Assembly (NCBI RefSeq): GCF_002858715.1
Contig: NZ_PJZH01000005.1
Coordinates: forward strand, 168,295-232,294
DNA: 64,000 nt
Source: Chimaeribacter coloradensis
GTDB taxonomy: Bacteria; Pseudomonadota; Gammaproteobacteria; Enterobacterales; Enterobacteriaceae
Direction of reading: 5' to 3'
Part shown: piece after piece, positions 1 to 8,701 of the stretch
How the letters are laid out: every line of letters begins with the position of its first letter
How positions within the stretch are numbered: the first letter of the stretch is position 1
Notes under the pieces: model-generated
Told to the model about the DNA's origin: nothing
Databases searched by the model: none
What the model saw: only the letters and a program-made list of their open reading frames with translations
Made by a program: the position numbers and the translations under genes

Positions 1-382
1 CCTGCGGCGCATTCTCCGACACCGACGCCAGGCCGATGCGGCACCCGGCGTCGCGCAGGGCGGCCAGCAGCGGTGCAATGCCGGGCAGAATGTCGGCCGG
101 GCTGAGGTTCGCCAGCAGTTGCCGGTAGAGATCGTTTTTCTCCGCCATAAATTGCTGACGCTGTGCCGGGGAATAGGCACCCGCCTGGTTGCCATGCTGC
201 AAAATGCACGTCAGGGAATCGGCGCGGTTCACCCCTTTTAACTGCTCGTTAAAGGCGCGATCGATGCGGATACCGAGTTTCTGCGCCAACTGCTGCCAGG
301 CGAGGAAGTGAAATTCGGCGGTGTCGGTGATCACGCCATCCAGATCAAACACTACCGCCTGCGGTAAAGGCTTCATTGCCAT
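1..382 (-). CDS. ycjU: beta-phosphoglucomutase (partial, 3' end outside window)
   Basis: HAD-family mutase that interconverts beta-glucose 1-phosphate and glucose 6-phosphate. The visible 127 codons begin MAMKPLPQAV and carry the HAD nucleophile motif DLDGVITDTAEFHF at about residues 13-26, then a cap region with the LKGVNRADSL stretch typical of beta-PGM. The gene runs off the left edge, so the Mg-binding C-terminal motifs are not seen. The ATG at 382 is chosen because AAGGA lies six bases upstream; a second ATG at 376 is possible. It follows ycjT by nine bases and is the last visible gene of the operon. Its substrate would be the beta-glucose 1-phosphate released by the GH65 phosphorylase next door. 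Confidence 0.93.
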   Translation of the reverse strand, partial: MAMKPLPQAVVFDLDGVITDTAEFHFLAWQQLAQKLGIRIDRAFNEQLKGVNRADSLTCILQHGNQAGAYSPAQRQQFMAEKNDLYRQLLANLSPADILPGIAPLLAALRDAGCRIGLASVSENAPQ

Positions 383-391
383 CGTGCGTCC

Positions 392-2638
392 TTAATGAAG
401 TGCCAGCACCAGCCGGCGGGTGAATGTGTGCAACGTGCCGTGGACACGCAGGCTCAGCGGGGCATCATTCGCTTTTTCAACCTGCACCTGCTGGTGGCTG
501 ACCGTGACCTGCAGCCGCTCACCGCGCCAGCAGAGCGGGAAGCGCAGGGTTTTCCAGTGCGGCGGCAGGCGCGGCGCGAGCGCCAGTTCACCTTCCTGAT
601 AGGTCAGCCCGGCAAAGCCCATGATCGCCCCAAGCCAGATTGCCCCGGTGGCGGCGGCATGAATGCCGTCATCACAGCTGTGCGGTTCCGGCCCCAGGTC
701 GATCGCCATCGCTTCGCGGTAGAGCGGCCAGGCCAGCTCCGCCAGGCCGTTGCGGCAGGCGACAATCGCGTAGATCGCCTTGCTCAGCGACGAATCGTGG
801 ATGGTGCGCGGCAGGTAGTAATCCAGGTTGGCGCGCTGCACCTCCGGGCTGAACAGTGACGGCAGCAGGAAGAACAGCATGATCAGGTCGGCCTGCTTGA
901 GGATCTGCATCTCGTTGACTTCCGCCCGCGAGTAGTCGAGCAGGATCGCCTGCGTCCCGGCCTGCGCCTGATAGCGCGTCAGGTCAATGGTGGGTTTGCT
1001 GAGGAAGCTGTCATCCTGCGGGATCACCTGCTGGTCATTGGGCTGCGGCAACACGCAGCGCGCCAGGAAATCCCGCGCGCGGGCGGTGAATGCCGCATGC
1101 TCCGGCGTGTCAGGCAGGTAGTGCAGCGCCTGCGACACGTTGTAGTGCGCCAGATAGTTGGTGTAGGCGTTGTTGTTGACGTGCTCGGTGTATTCGTCGG
1201 GGCCGATCACATCGTGCAGCTCCAGCCGCCCGTTGACCTCAGTAGTGCGGCTCAGCCAGAACAGCGCGCACGCTTTCAGCAGCGCCTGCGCCTCATTGGC
1301 CTGAAATGCGCGGTCGCCGGTGGCCTGAAGGTAACCCACGGTGGCGTAGGCGATGTCCGCCACCAGATGGTGCTCGGCCAGCGCCGAGGCCACCGGCTGG
1401 CGCAGCCCGGTGCGGATGTTGATCAGGCCGAAGGCCGGGGTCTCCTCCTCACCGGTGAAGGCGCTCTCCCACGGGAACAGCGCCCCCTCATAGCCGCAGC
1501 GCGCCGCTTTCTGCTCTGCCTGCGGGATGCGCCGGCAGCGGTAGCGCAGCAGCGACCGCGCCGTCTCCGGGCGGGTCAGCAGGTGGTAGGGCAGGATAAA
1601 AATGTCCGTATCCCAGAAGACGTGGCCCTTATAGCCTTCACCGGTCAGCCCTTTGGCCGCCACGCTGCACCGCGCGTCATGGGCCGGGGTCATCGCGGCC
1701 AGATGATAGGCGGACATGTCCAGCGCCAGCTGGTCGAACGGGTCGCCGGAGTCTACCTCCACCCGCGCCTGCGGCCATGTGCGTTGCCACTGTTGCAGGC
1801 TGGCGGCGCGCAGCGCGGCGTAACCGGCGTCAACATGGGGGGCCAGTTGCGCGAGGCACTGTTCGCCCCAGTTTTCCGGCTCCGGGTCACCCGGCAGGCA
1901 GGCGTCTACCCAGCTGATTTTCTCCAGCGTTACCGGCTCGCCTACCCGCAGGGTGGTACTGAACTGCTGGTTCAGGCGGCGGTTTTTCGCGGCGAAACTG
2001 ATACGCGCCTCCTCAGCGGAGAGGCGGCAGCGGCTGGTGATCATCAGCGCCATGTCATTTTCCGGCGTGCGGTAGCAGCCTTGCAGCGTGTGCGCGTGCA
2101 TTACGCGCACGCTCGCCTCCGTCAGGTGCTGGCGGCCGCTGTTGGTCTGCGTGGCATCGATGCCGGTGGTCAGGCGCAGCGGCATCTCCTGGTCCAGCGC
2201 CGTCAGGGTCAGGGTCGCGGCCACCAGTTGCCGCGGCGCACGTGCCACAAACCGCGCGCTTTTCAGGCTGACGCGCCCGCCTTCTGGTGACTGCCAGATC
2301 AGCTCACGGCAGAGCTCACCCAGTTCCGGGTGAAATTCGCGCCGGTAAGCGAGCAGCCTGCCTGCCAGCAGGGAAAAAGGCGTGTTGCCCAGCTCAATGT
2401 GGCAGCCGGTGATGTCCGGCAGGTTCACCAGCTCGGTGACCTCGTCGGGCGTGGCGCGGTGGTAGAACCCGGCCACAAACATGCCGCGCACCTGATCGGT
2501 GTAGGCCTCTTCGTGGCCGCCGCGGATGCCGAGATAACCGTTGCCGCAGGTCATCAGCGTGGCGTATTTATTCAGCTGGTGCGGGCTGAAGCCCGGCTCA
2601 CACAGCACAGAGAACGGGGCGGAAGGGGAGGTCATCAT
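392..2638 (-). CDS. ycjT: GH65 glycoside phosphorylase (kojibiose phosphorylase-like YcjT)
   Basis: A 748-residue GH65 enzyme, close in length to E. coli YcjT (about 755). YcjT phosphorolyses kojibiose to beta-glucose 1-phosphate and glucose. Seen: an N-terminal beta-sandwich with GNGYLGIRG near 32-40, the (alpha/alpha)6 barrel with GHVFWDTDIF near 338-347, the catalytic-acid motif DVIGPDEYTEH with the acid Glu at about 482, and the phosphate-binding TIHDSSLSKA stretch near 620. No signal peptide, so it is cytoplasmic. Start codons at 2638 and 2635 both fit; the first overlaps the ycjS stop as ATGA, suggesting translational coupling. The exact disaccharide used here is inferred from the neighbours and the E. 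coli homologue. Confidence 0.92.
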   Translation of the reverse strand: MMTSPSAPFSVLCEPGFSPHQLNKYATLMTCGNGYLGIRGGHEEAYTDQVRGMFVAGFYHRATPDEVTELVNLPDITGCHIELGNTPFSLLAGRLLAYRREFHPELGELCRELIWQSPEGGRVSLKSARFVARAPRQLVAATLTLTALDQEMPLRLTTGIDATQTNSGRQHLTEASVRVMHAHTLQGCYRTPENDMALMITSRCRLSAEEARISFAAKNRRLNQQFSTTLRVGEPVTLEKISWVDACLPGDPEPENWGEQCLAQLAPHVDAGYAALRAASLQQWQRTWPQARVEVDSGDPFDQLALDMSAYHLAAMTPAHDARCSVAAKGLTGEGYKGHVFWDTDIFILPYHLLTRPETARSLLRYRCRRIPQAEQKAARCGYEGALFPWESAFTGEEETPAFGLINIRTGLRQPVASALAEHHLVADIAYATVGYLQATGDRAFQANEAQALLKACALFWLSRTTEVNGRLELHDVIGPDEYTEHVNNNAYTNYLAHYNVSQALHYLPDTPEHAAFTARARDFLARCVLPQPNDQQVIPQDDSFLSKPTIDLTRYQAQAGTQAILLDYSRAEVNEMQILKQADLIMLFFLLPSLFSPEVQRANLDYYLPRTIHDSSLSKAIYAIVACRNGLAELAWPLYREAMAIDLGPEPHSCDDGIHAAATGAIWLGAIMGFAGLTYQEGELALAPRLPPHWKTLRFPLCWRGERLQVTVSHQQVQVEKANDAPLSLRVHGTLHTFTRRLVLALH

Positions 2639-3693
2639 AATGTCACGCTCTCACCCTGTTCTGCGGCCTGATAGATCGCCGCCACCAGTTGCTGGATGCG
2701 GTAACCCTGACGGCCGTCGGCCACCTCCGCGCCCAGCCCCATCACCCGGTCAACAAAGGCTTTCATGCTGTTGTGGTGGCGCTGGCTGTCCGCCTCCTGA
2801 CGCTGGTAGAGCGTCAGCAGCTTGCCGCCATCATCGGTGTAGATGTGCGCCGGGAACAGGGTCGCCCCGGCATCGGCCCCGCAGAACTGCACGTTCATCA
2901 CCGACTCTTCCGGGATGTTAAGCGCAAACGAGGTCTCCAGCCGCAGGATGCCGCCGCCCGCCAGCTCCAGCGTGGCAAACAGCGAATCCTCCACCGTGTA
3001 CTTTTCCGGCTGCCAGTCACCGAACAGGCCGCGGCTTTTACGGTTGCCGATTTTGCAGAACTGATGGGCGCTGACGCGCGTAACGGCCGGGAAGCCCAGC
3101 ACATACATCGCCGCGTCCAGCATATGGATGCCGATGTCGATCAGCGGCCCGCCGCCCTGCTGCGCCTTGTCGATAAATACGCCCCAGCCCGGTACGCCGC
3201 AGCGGCGCAGGGCGCGGGCCTGGGTGACGTAAACCTCGCCCAGTTCACCGGCTGCCACTTTGCGCCGCAGAATCTGACAATCCTCAGCGAAGCGGTGGTG
3301 GAAATCGTAAGCCAGCACCTTCCCGGCGCGCTCGGCGGCCTCAGCCATCGCCAGCGCTTCGTTGGGGGTCATCGCCGGCGGCTTTTCGCACATCACGTGG
3401 CAGCCGTGCTGTAACGCCTGAAGCACCTGGGCCGAGTGGAAACGGTTGGGCGAACAGATGCTGACCAGATCCGGCTGTTCAAGGCGGTACATCTCGCCTG
3501 CGTCGGTGTAGGCGCGGGCGATGTTATTGCGGGCGGCGAAGGCGTCAGCGCGTTCGGCCTCTTTGTCCACCACCGCCACCAGCGTGACGTCGCGGCGGGT
3601 GGCGTAGTAAGCGGCGTGCACCTTCTCCGCCACCTGGCCCGCACCAATAATCGCGACCCGCAAGGGCCGCGATGCGTAAGCAGTAAACTCCAT
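2635..3693 (-). CDS. ycjS: Gfo/Idh/MocA-family glucoside 3-dehydrogenase (YcjS)
   Basis: NAD(P)-dependent oxidoreductase of the Gfo/Idh/MocA family, 352 residues. Seen: the Rossmann motif VAIIGAGQVAEK near 12-23, the CEKPPA motif of the family near 105-110, and GGGPLIDIGIHMLDAAMY in the C-terminal domain, where the D..H residues form the usual active site. The E. coli homologue oxidises D-glucosides at C3. The open frame extends upstream to 3780, but the ATG at 3693 is preferred: AGGA sits five bases before it, the protein then matches the family length, and the upstream part overlaps ycjR. It lies 14 bases after ycjR. Confidence 0.92.
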   Translation of the reverse strand: MEFTAYASRPLRVAIIGAGQVAEKVHAAYYATRRDVTLVAVVDKEAERADAFAARNNIARAYTDAGEMYRLEQPDLVSICSPNRFHSAQVLQALQHGCHVMCEKPPAMTPNEALAMAEAAERAGKVLAYDFHHRFAEDCQILRRKVAAGELGEVYVTQARALRRCGVPGWGVFIDKAQQGGGPLIDIGIHMLDAAMYVLGFPAVTRVSAHQFCKIGNRKSRGLFGDWQPEKYTVEDSLFATLELAGGGILRLETSFALNIPEESVMNVQFCGADAGATLFPAHIYTDDGGKLLTLYQRQEADSQRHHNSMKAFVDRVMGLGAEVADGRQGYRIQQLVAAIYQAAEQGESVTL

Positions 3694-3707
3694 GTTTTTC
3701 CTGCCGA

Positions 3708-4499
3708 TTAGCGCAAGGCGCGCAGAGAGTCGAGGGAATCCTGATAGGCTTTGGCCGGGTCGGCCGCCCGCACGCGGCATTCGTAAACCACGTAGCCGTC
3801 ATAACCATCCTGTTTCAGCTGGTTGAAGTGGCGGGCGAAGTCCAGCGAGCCGCTGCCCGGCTGGTAGCGGTGGTTATCCGCGATATGGACATGGCCCAGC
3901 AGATCACGCTGCTGGTGCAGCGCGGCGCTGATGTCATCTTCCTCAATGTTCATGTGGTAGAAGTCAGCGATGATCCGGGTGTGGCGGAGCTGGTTCTCTT
4001 CGATATAGCCGCGCGCGTCAGCCAGCAGGTTGATCATGTGATCCTGATAGCGGTTCAGCGGCTCCAGGAAGAGTGTCGTGCCGGTTTCGGCGGCGATGTT
4101 GTCGAGGAATTTCAGCGAGCTGCTCACGGCCAGCCGGTCACCGGCCACGCTGCGCGGCGAGGTCATCGGCGGCAGGCGATAGGTGAACATGCCCCAGGCG
4201 GCCGGCACCACGATGCCTTTCCCGCCGACTTCGGCCAGCGCCCGCAGGATGGCAGCAATCTGTTGCAGGCCGTTCAGGCGGCGCTCTTCAATAAAATCCC
4301 CGATCCAGCCGTCATAACCGCCGCAGGCGCTGACCACCGGCAGGCCGGTTTCGGCAATCGCCGCTTTGACTGCCGCCAGGTTATTCACCAGCAGCTTGCC
4401 GTCGATTTCAAAGCCATCAAACCCCATGTTTTTGATGTAATGGAACTTCTCCAGAATCCCTTCCGGGAAGAACGCCTGATTTTGGGTACCGATTTTCAT
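3708..4499 (-). CDS. ycjR: sugar epimerase/isomerase, TIM-barrel (YcjR)
   Basis: AP-endonuclease-2/xylose-isomerase-like TIM barrel of 263 residues. The E. coli homologue epimerises a 3-keto sugar at C4, linking the YcjS and YcjQ dehydrogenases. Candidate metal ligands are visible in EPLNRYQDHM, IADFYHMN, GHVHIADNHR and the C-terminal VVYECRVRA. The start is set at 4499 (MKIGTQNQAF) to match the family; an ATG two codons upstream at 4505 is also in frame but sits only three bases from AGGA. It lies 30 bases after ycjQ on the same transcript. The role is inferred from homology and gene context. Confidence 0.9.
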   Translation of the reverse strand: MKIGTQNQAFFPEGILEKFHYIKNMGFDGFEIDGKLLVNNLAAVKAAIAETGLPVVSACGGYDGWIGDFIEERRLNGLQQIAAILRALAEVGGKGIVVPAAWGMFTYRLPPMTSPRSVAGDRLAVSSSLKFLDNIAAETGTTLFLEPLNRYQDHMINLLADARGYIEENQLRHTRIIADFYHMNIEEDDISAALHQQRDLLGHVHIADNHRYQPGSGSLDFARHFNQLKQDGYDGYVVYECRVRAADPAKAYQDSLDSLRALR

Positions 4500-4529
4500 C
4501 TGCATATATCCTGTTAAGTCAAAAGGGAA

Positions 4530-5582
4530 TCAGAAGGTCACGCCCATCTTGATGCTGAGTTCCGGGTGCTGATCGACAAAGCGCATGTAGCTTTCGGCGC
4601 TGTCGCTGAACGCCACCACCGGGTCGATCAGGTCACGGCAGTCGAGGTAGCCGTTCATCAGCAGTTGCCAGCAGCTGTCTTCGATGCGTTTGCGGTTCCA
4701 GCGCGGGTAATCCGGGTTCGGTTCGCTGCAGGCGCGGGAGAAGACGATGCGCGCATTGTTGAAGTGCGCCTCGCGGCCGAGGTTGAAGCCTTCCGGGAAA
4801 GGTTTGGCGAAGGCGACGTAGGAGATGGTGCCGCCGTAGGCCAGCCCGCGCAGGGAGGCTTGCAACGCCTGGGCATTGCCGCTGGTTTCGATGATCACGT
4901 CTGCGCCGCGTTTGTCGGTGAGGCGTTTGATCTCCAGACCCAGATCGCAGGTGGTCGGGTCGAGGGCCACATCCGCGCCATGTTTGCAGGCGATCTCGCC
5001 ACGGTGGGCCAGCGGATCGACGCCAATCACCAGCGCCGTACCGGCCCCTTTCGCCAGCTGCACCGCGATCTGGCCGATTGCGCCCAGGCCGATGACCACC
5101 ACCACGTCGCCCACGCGCACGTTGCCGTCACGCACGCCGCTCATGGCGAACTGCGCCGGGTCATAGCAGACGGCGTTTTGCCAGGCGGCCCCTTCCGGCA
5201 TGTGGCGCAGTTTGTAGTTGTCCACGCCGTTGACGATCACCGTCTCCTGCAGCGGCCCATAGGTGCAGACGCGGTCACCCAGCTGGTATTGCGTCACCTG
5301 GTCGCCTTTCTCCTCGACGGTGCCGACCACCATGTTGCCCAGGGTAAAGTTGCCGAACTCAATGCCGCGCGGCTCGCCTTCCGCCCGCGGCACAAACAGG
5401 TTCCATTCGCTGGAGAAAGCCTCATCGATAAACGGGCTGACGCCACGGAAATCCACCACTTCGGTGCCGTGCTTCGGTGCGCCGAACTGCACCCGGATGC
5501 GGACTTCATGGGCCTGCAACGGGCGATCCTGATACTCCACCAGGGCGGCCACACGCGGTGCCACGGCGACTAACTTTTTCAT
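4530..5582 (-). CDS. ycjQ: medium-chain zinc-type alcohol/sugar dehydrogenase (YcjQ)
   Basis: MDR-superfamily dehydrogenase, 350 residues. Seen: an N-terminal GroES-like domain with FGAPKHGTEVVDFRG, the Rossmann motif VVVIGLGAIGQIAVQLAK near 164-181, and VIGVDPLAHRGEIA after it, which suggests NAD binding through the Asp. The usual structural-zinc CxxCxxC cluster is absent, as in the glucoside/guloside dehydrogenase branch. The E. coli homologue oxidises gulosides at C3, so with ycjS and ycjR it completes an oxidise-epimerise-reduce module. Its ATG at 5582 follows the ycjP stop by 41 bases. Confidence 0.9.
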   Translation of the reverse strand: MKKLVAVAPRVAALVEYQDRPLQAHEVRIRVQFGAPKHGTEVVDFRGVSPFIDEAFSSEWNLFVPRAEGEPRGIEFGNFTLGNMVVGTVEEKGDQVTQYQLGDRVCTYGPLQETVIVNGVDNYKLRHMPEGAAWQNAVCYDPAQFAMSGVRDGNVRVGDVVVVIGLGAIGQIAVQLAKGAGTALVIGVDPLAHRGEIACKHGADVALDPTTCDLGLEIKRLTDKRGADVIIETSGNAQALQASLRGLAYGGTISYVAFAKPFPEGFNLGREAHFNNARIVFSRACSEPNPDYPRWNRKRIEDSCWQLLMNGYLDCRDLIDPVVAFSDSAESYMRFVDQHPELSIKMGVTF

Positions 5583-5623
5583 GCTTGTTCCTCTTACTCG
5601 TTCACAACAGGGGAAGGGCGGCG

Positions 5624-6469
5624 TCAGCCTTTGACGCCGCCATCAGTGAGATTGCCTTTGATGAATTTTTCCGACAGCGCATACATCGCCACTACCGGCA
5701 ATGCCGTGACCAGCGAGGCGGCCATCATGCGGCCCCAGATGTAGTCAGGGGTGCTGAACAGGGCGTTGAGGCCCACCGGCAGGGTGAAGTGCTTCGCGTC
5801 GGACAGGAAAATCGAGGCGAACAGGTAGTCATTCCACGCCACCATGAAGCAGTAGACGAACACGGAAATGATGCCGGAGATCGCCAGCGGCACGGTGATG
5901 TAGAAGATGATTTGCAGCCGGTTGAGGCCGTCCATCATCGCCGCTTCCTCGATGTCTTTCGGGATGGTGTCGAAGTAGCTTTTCAGCATAAAAATGGCGG
6001 TCGGCAGGGTCTGCACCACCATGGTGATCACCAGCGCGGTCAGGGTGTCATACAGCCCCAGCGACGAGATGATCTTGAACAGCGGCACCACCAGCAAAAT
6101 GCCGGAGAACATATAGACCGTGTAAAAACTGGTGTTGATGGTGATTCTTCCCTTGAAGCGCAGCCGCGACAGGGCATAGGCCCCGAGAATGCCGAGCAGC
6201 ACCGCAATGCCGGAGGCGATCAGCGACACGCTCAGGCTGTTTTTGAAGTAGGCCATAAACGGGAAGATCGCTGGGTTGAAGATGTCCGCGTAGTGCTGCC
6301 ACGTCCAGTTTTCCGGCCACAGCGTCGGGTGCAGGGAGATCGCCTCTTTACTGCTTTTGAACGAGGTCATCAGCATGATGAAGAAGGGGAACAGCACCAC
6401 CGCGAGAAACGCGATCAACGCCAGGTAGAACCCGCCCCGGCGCAGCAGGGAACGTTTAGTTGTTGCCAT
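5624..6469 (-). CDS. ycjP: ABC sugar transporter permease, MalG type (YcjP)
   Basis: Inner-membrane permease of a carbohydrate uptake-1 ABC importer, 281 residues with about six membrane segments. The coupling (EAA) loop is visible as EEAAMMDGLNRLQIIFYITVPL in the C-terminal half; this loop docks onto the ATPase. The ATG at 6469 lies inside the end of ycjO (14-bp overlap), so the two permeases are translationally coupled. No ATPase gene is in the window. Confidence 0.93.
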   Translation of the reverse strand: MATTKRSLLRRGGFYLALIAFLAVVLFPFFIMLMTSFKSSKEAISLHPTLWPENWTWQHYADIFNPAIFPFMAYFKNSLSVSLIASGIAVLLGILGAYALSRLRFKGRITINTSFYTVYMFSGILLVVPLFKIISSLGLYDTLTALVITMVVQTLPTAIFMLKSYFDTIPKDIEEAAMMDGLNRLQIIFYITVPLAISGIISVFVYCFMVAWNDYLFASIFLSDAKHFTLPVGLNALFSTPDYIWGRMMAASLVTALPVVAMYALSEKFIKGNLTDGGVKG

Positions 6470-7379
6470 GAGGAGTCACCCGTTTTCTCGCGAGGAGGAT
6501 CACAATGAAAATAATGCCGAACAGCACCACGGAGAGCGCCGCCGCTTTGCCCAGGTCGTTGAGCGCAAAGGCGGTTTTGTAGAGGTAGACGCCCAGGATG
6601 TTGACCTTGTTGGTCAGCAGGTAGACGTCGGCAAACATGTAGAACATCCAGATCGCCCGCAGGATGATCACCGTTGCCAGCACCGGCATGATCGCCGGCA
6701 GGGTGATCATGCGGAATTTCTGCCACAGGTTGGCGCCGTCCATTTCCGCCGCCTCATACAGCGATTTGTCGATGGTCTGCAAAATCGCCAGGAAGGAGAT
6801 GAAGGCGTAGGGGAAGTAGCGCCAGATGGCGAACAGCACCACCAGCGCAAAGCTGCTGCCGGGGTTGTCAAACCAGAGCGGCGCGCGGTCGAACAGGTGC
6901 AGCAGGTCGCCGCCGACCCAGTTGACGATGCCGTAGCCGCTGTTGAACATATATTTCCAGGCGAACACCAGCGAGATAGAGGGCGTCACGTAGGAGAGGA
7001 TCACCAGCGAGCGCGCGGTTTTGCGGAAGCGGAACTCCCGGTTGAAGAACAGCGCGACCCCCAGCCCGACGCCGGTGCTGCCGAGCACCACCAGCGCGGT
7101 GTACCAGAAGGTGACCCACAGGGAGTGGTAGAACCCCGGGTCGCTGAGGATGCTCAGGTAGTTTTCCAGCCCGACAAACCGGTCGGACAGGCGCGGGTTG
7201 AGCGGCAACTGTAAGAAGCTCAGTTGCAGGTTGGCGATCATCGGGTAGACCACCAGCAGCGCGAGCAAAATCATGCTCGGTGCCAGCAGGTACCAGGCGA
7301 AGGCCGTATCGGTTTTTAACCGTTTCCCCAGGCTCAGGCGTTTTGCCGGAAGCAGGGAAGGTTGACTCGCACGCTTCAT
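6456..7379 (-). CDS. ycjO: ABC sugar transporter permease, MalF type (YcjO)
   Basis: Partner permease to ycjP, 307 residues. It has an N-terminal cytoplasmic stretch of about 25 residues, the first membrane helix near 28-50 and about six helices in all. The EAA loop is EAAEMDGANLWQKFRMITLP, a clear MalF-type coupling helix. The ATG at 7379 has GAGGA four bases upstream; a TTG at 7382 is in frame but less likely. It follows ycjN by 11 bases. Confidence 0.93.
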   Translation of the reverse strand: MKRASQPSLLPAKRLSLGKRLKTDTAFAWYLLAPSMILLALLVVYPMIANLQLSFLQLPLNPRLSDRFVGLENYLSILSDPGFYHSLWVTFWYTALVVLGSTGVGLGVALFFNREFRFRKTARSLVILSYVTPSISLVFAWKYMFNSGYGIVNWVGGDLLHLFDRAPLWFDNPGSSFALVVLFAIWRYFPYAFISFLAILQTIDKSLYEAAEMDGANLWQKFRMITLPAIMPVLATVIILRAIWMFYMFADVYLLTNKVNILGVYLYKTAFALNDLGKAAALSVVLFGIIFIVILLARKRVTPHGNN

Positions 7380-7390
7380 CAAATCCTCAC

Positions 7391-8683
7391 TCAGCGTTTC
7401 TGGACAAGGCTGGCAACCCGGCCCTGGGTTTGCGACAGCGTGGCAGACACCTCTTTGTTGCCGACCGTCACGGCGTTCACCATTTCGCTTAAGGCTGCGG
7501 AACCGGTGATGTCGCCCATGCTGGTGAAGTTCTTCTCACCTACCGAGCCGAACACCTGGACGTTGGCGAACTGCTGCACCAGCTCCATTGAGAGCGGGCC
7601 GAAGGCTTTCACTACCGGGTTGTTCTGCCAGTCGCTGTTGCTGGTCACCAGTTTGGTGAGCGGCAGGGCAGCCCCCGGCGACATCAGCACCCAGCGGGTG
7701 GCGTTGTCAGACTGCTCCATAAAGGTGACGAATTTTTTGGCCGCCTCGCGCTGCGCGTCCGTCAGCCCGGCGGTGATGGTGAGGGAGGTGATGGTGCCGT
7801 AGACCGCCTGGGATTTCTCCGCCGGTACGGCAAAGCCGATGTCCTCTGCAAAGCCTTCGTTGTAAATCGCCGGCAGGATATAGGTGGAGTAGACGGCCAT
7901 CGGCACGGTGCCGTTCATAAAGGCGTCTTTGATCTCCATGATGTCGTTGGAGCCGGGCAGGGTGGTTTTCGCCAGTTGCTGATAGAAACTGAGCGCCTGC
8001 TGCATCTCAGGGGTATCGATGGTGATCGCGCCGTTGGCGTCAAACACGTTGGCCCCGTTGGAGAGGGCAAACTGCGAGAAGGATTGCTCCGTCATCACGC
8101 TCTCGGCGGTCGGCAGGCCGATGCCGTACTTTTTCTGTTCAGGCTGGGTAAAGGCGCGCGTTACGGTGAGCAGCTGCTGCCAGTTTTGCGGTTCGCTGAA
8201 ACCGGCATTCTCCAGCACCTGTTTGCGGTACCAGATGCCCTGGATCCAGCCGCTGATCGGCACGCCGGTGGCGCTGGTGCCGTCTTCGGTTTTGACGATG
8301 CGCAGCACGCCGTCATAGAAGTTTTCCGCCCCGATGCCTTGGATGACGTCATTGACTGCCCCGCGGTCGAGCAGTTGTTCTTTGTCCATGACTTTGGCGT
8401 AGTCGTGGCTGGTTTCAATCACTGCCGGCAGCGCGCCGCTGCGCGCCAGGGTGATCACTTTGGTGTTGTAGGCATCCTCTTCTACCGGCACCGGTTTGAT
8501 GTGCATCCCTGGGTTTTGCTGCTCAAATTTCTTGATCAGATCGTTAATTACCGCCTGCCGTTCCTGCTCGACCGAAGAGTGCATAAATTCGATCGTCACA
8601 GATTCTGCTTTTTTATCGTCACAGCCGGTTAAAGCCAGCGCACCGAGCAAGGCAGAAATAAGAAGGGTATATTTCTTATTCAT
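7391..8683 (-). CDS. ycjN: sugar ABC transporter substrate-binding lipoprotein (YcjN)
   Basis: Extracellular solute-binding protein of family 1, 430 residues. A type II signal peptide is visible: a charged MNKKY start, a hydrophobic core, and the lipobox LTGC with Cys at 21. The residue after the Cys is Asp, the classic signal that keeps a lipoprotein in the inner membrane, which places the binding protein next to the ycjOP permease. The remainder shows the two-lobe SBP pattern (FMHSSVEQERQAVINDLIKKF near the start). It lies 18 bases after ycjM. The ligand is not readable from sequence; a glucosylglycerate-like or kojibiose-like glucoside is inferred from the operon. Confidence 0.92.
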   Translation of the reverse strand: MNKKYTLLISALLGALALTGCDDKKAESVTIEFMHSSVEQERQAVINDLIKKFEQQNPGMHIKPVPVEEDAYNTKVITLARSGALPAVIETSHDYAKVMDKEQLLDRGAVNDVIQGIGAENFYDGVLRIVKTEDGTSATGVPISGWIQGIWYRKQVLENAGFSEPQNWQQLLTVTRAFTQPEQKKYGIGLPTAESVMTEQSFSQFALSNGANVFDANGAITIDTPEMQQALSFYQQLAKTTLPGSNDIMEIKDAFMNGTVPMAVYSTYILPAIYNEGFAEDIGFAVPAEKSQAVYGTITSLTITAGLTDAQREAAKKFVTFMEQSDNATRWVLMSPGAALPLTKLVTSNSDWQNNPVVKAFGPLSMELVQQFANVQVFGSVGEKNFTSMGDITGSAALSEMVNAVTVGNKEVSATLSQTQGRVASLVQKR

Positions 8684-8701
8684 GATAATTTCCTGTTTTA
8701 T

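Noticed and set aside
1097..2290. 397-codon plus-strand frame opposite ycjT
   Set aside because: Antisense shadow of a clear GH65 gene with no start signal.
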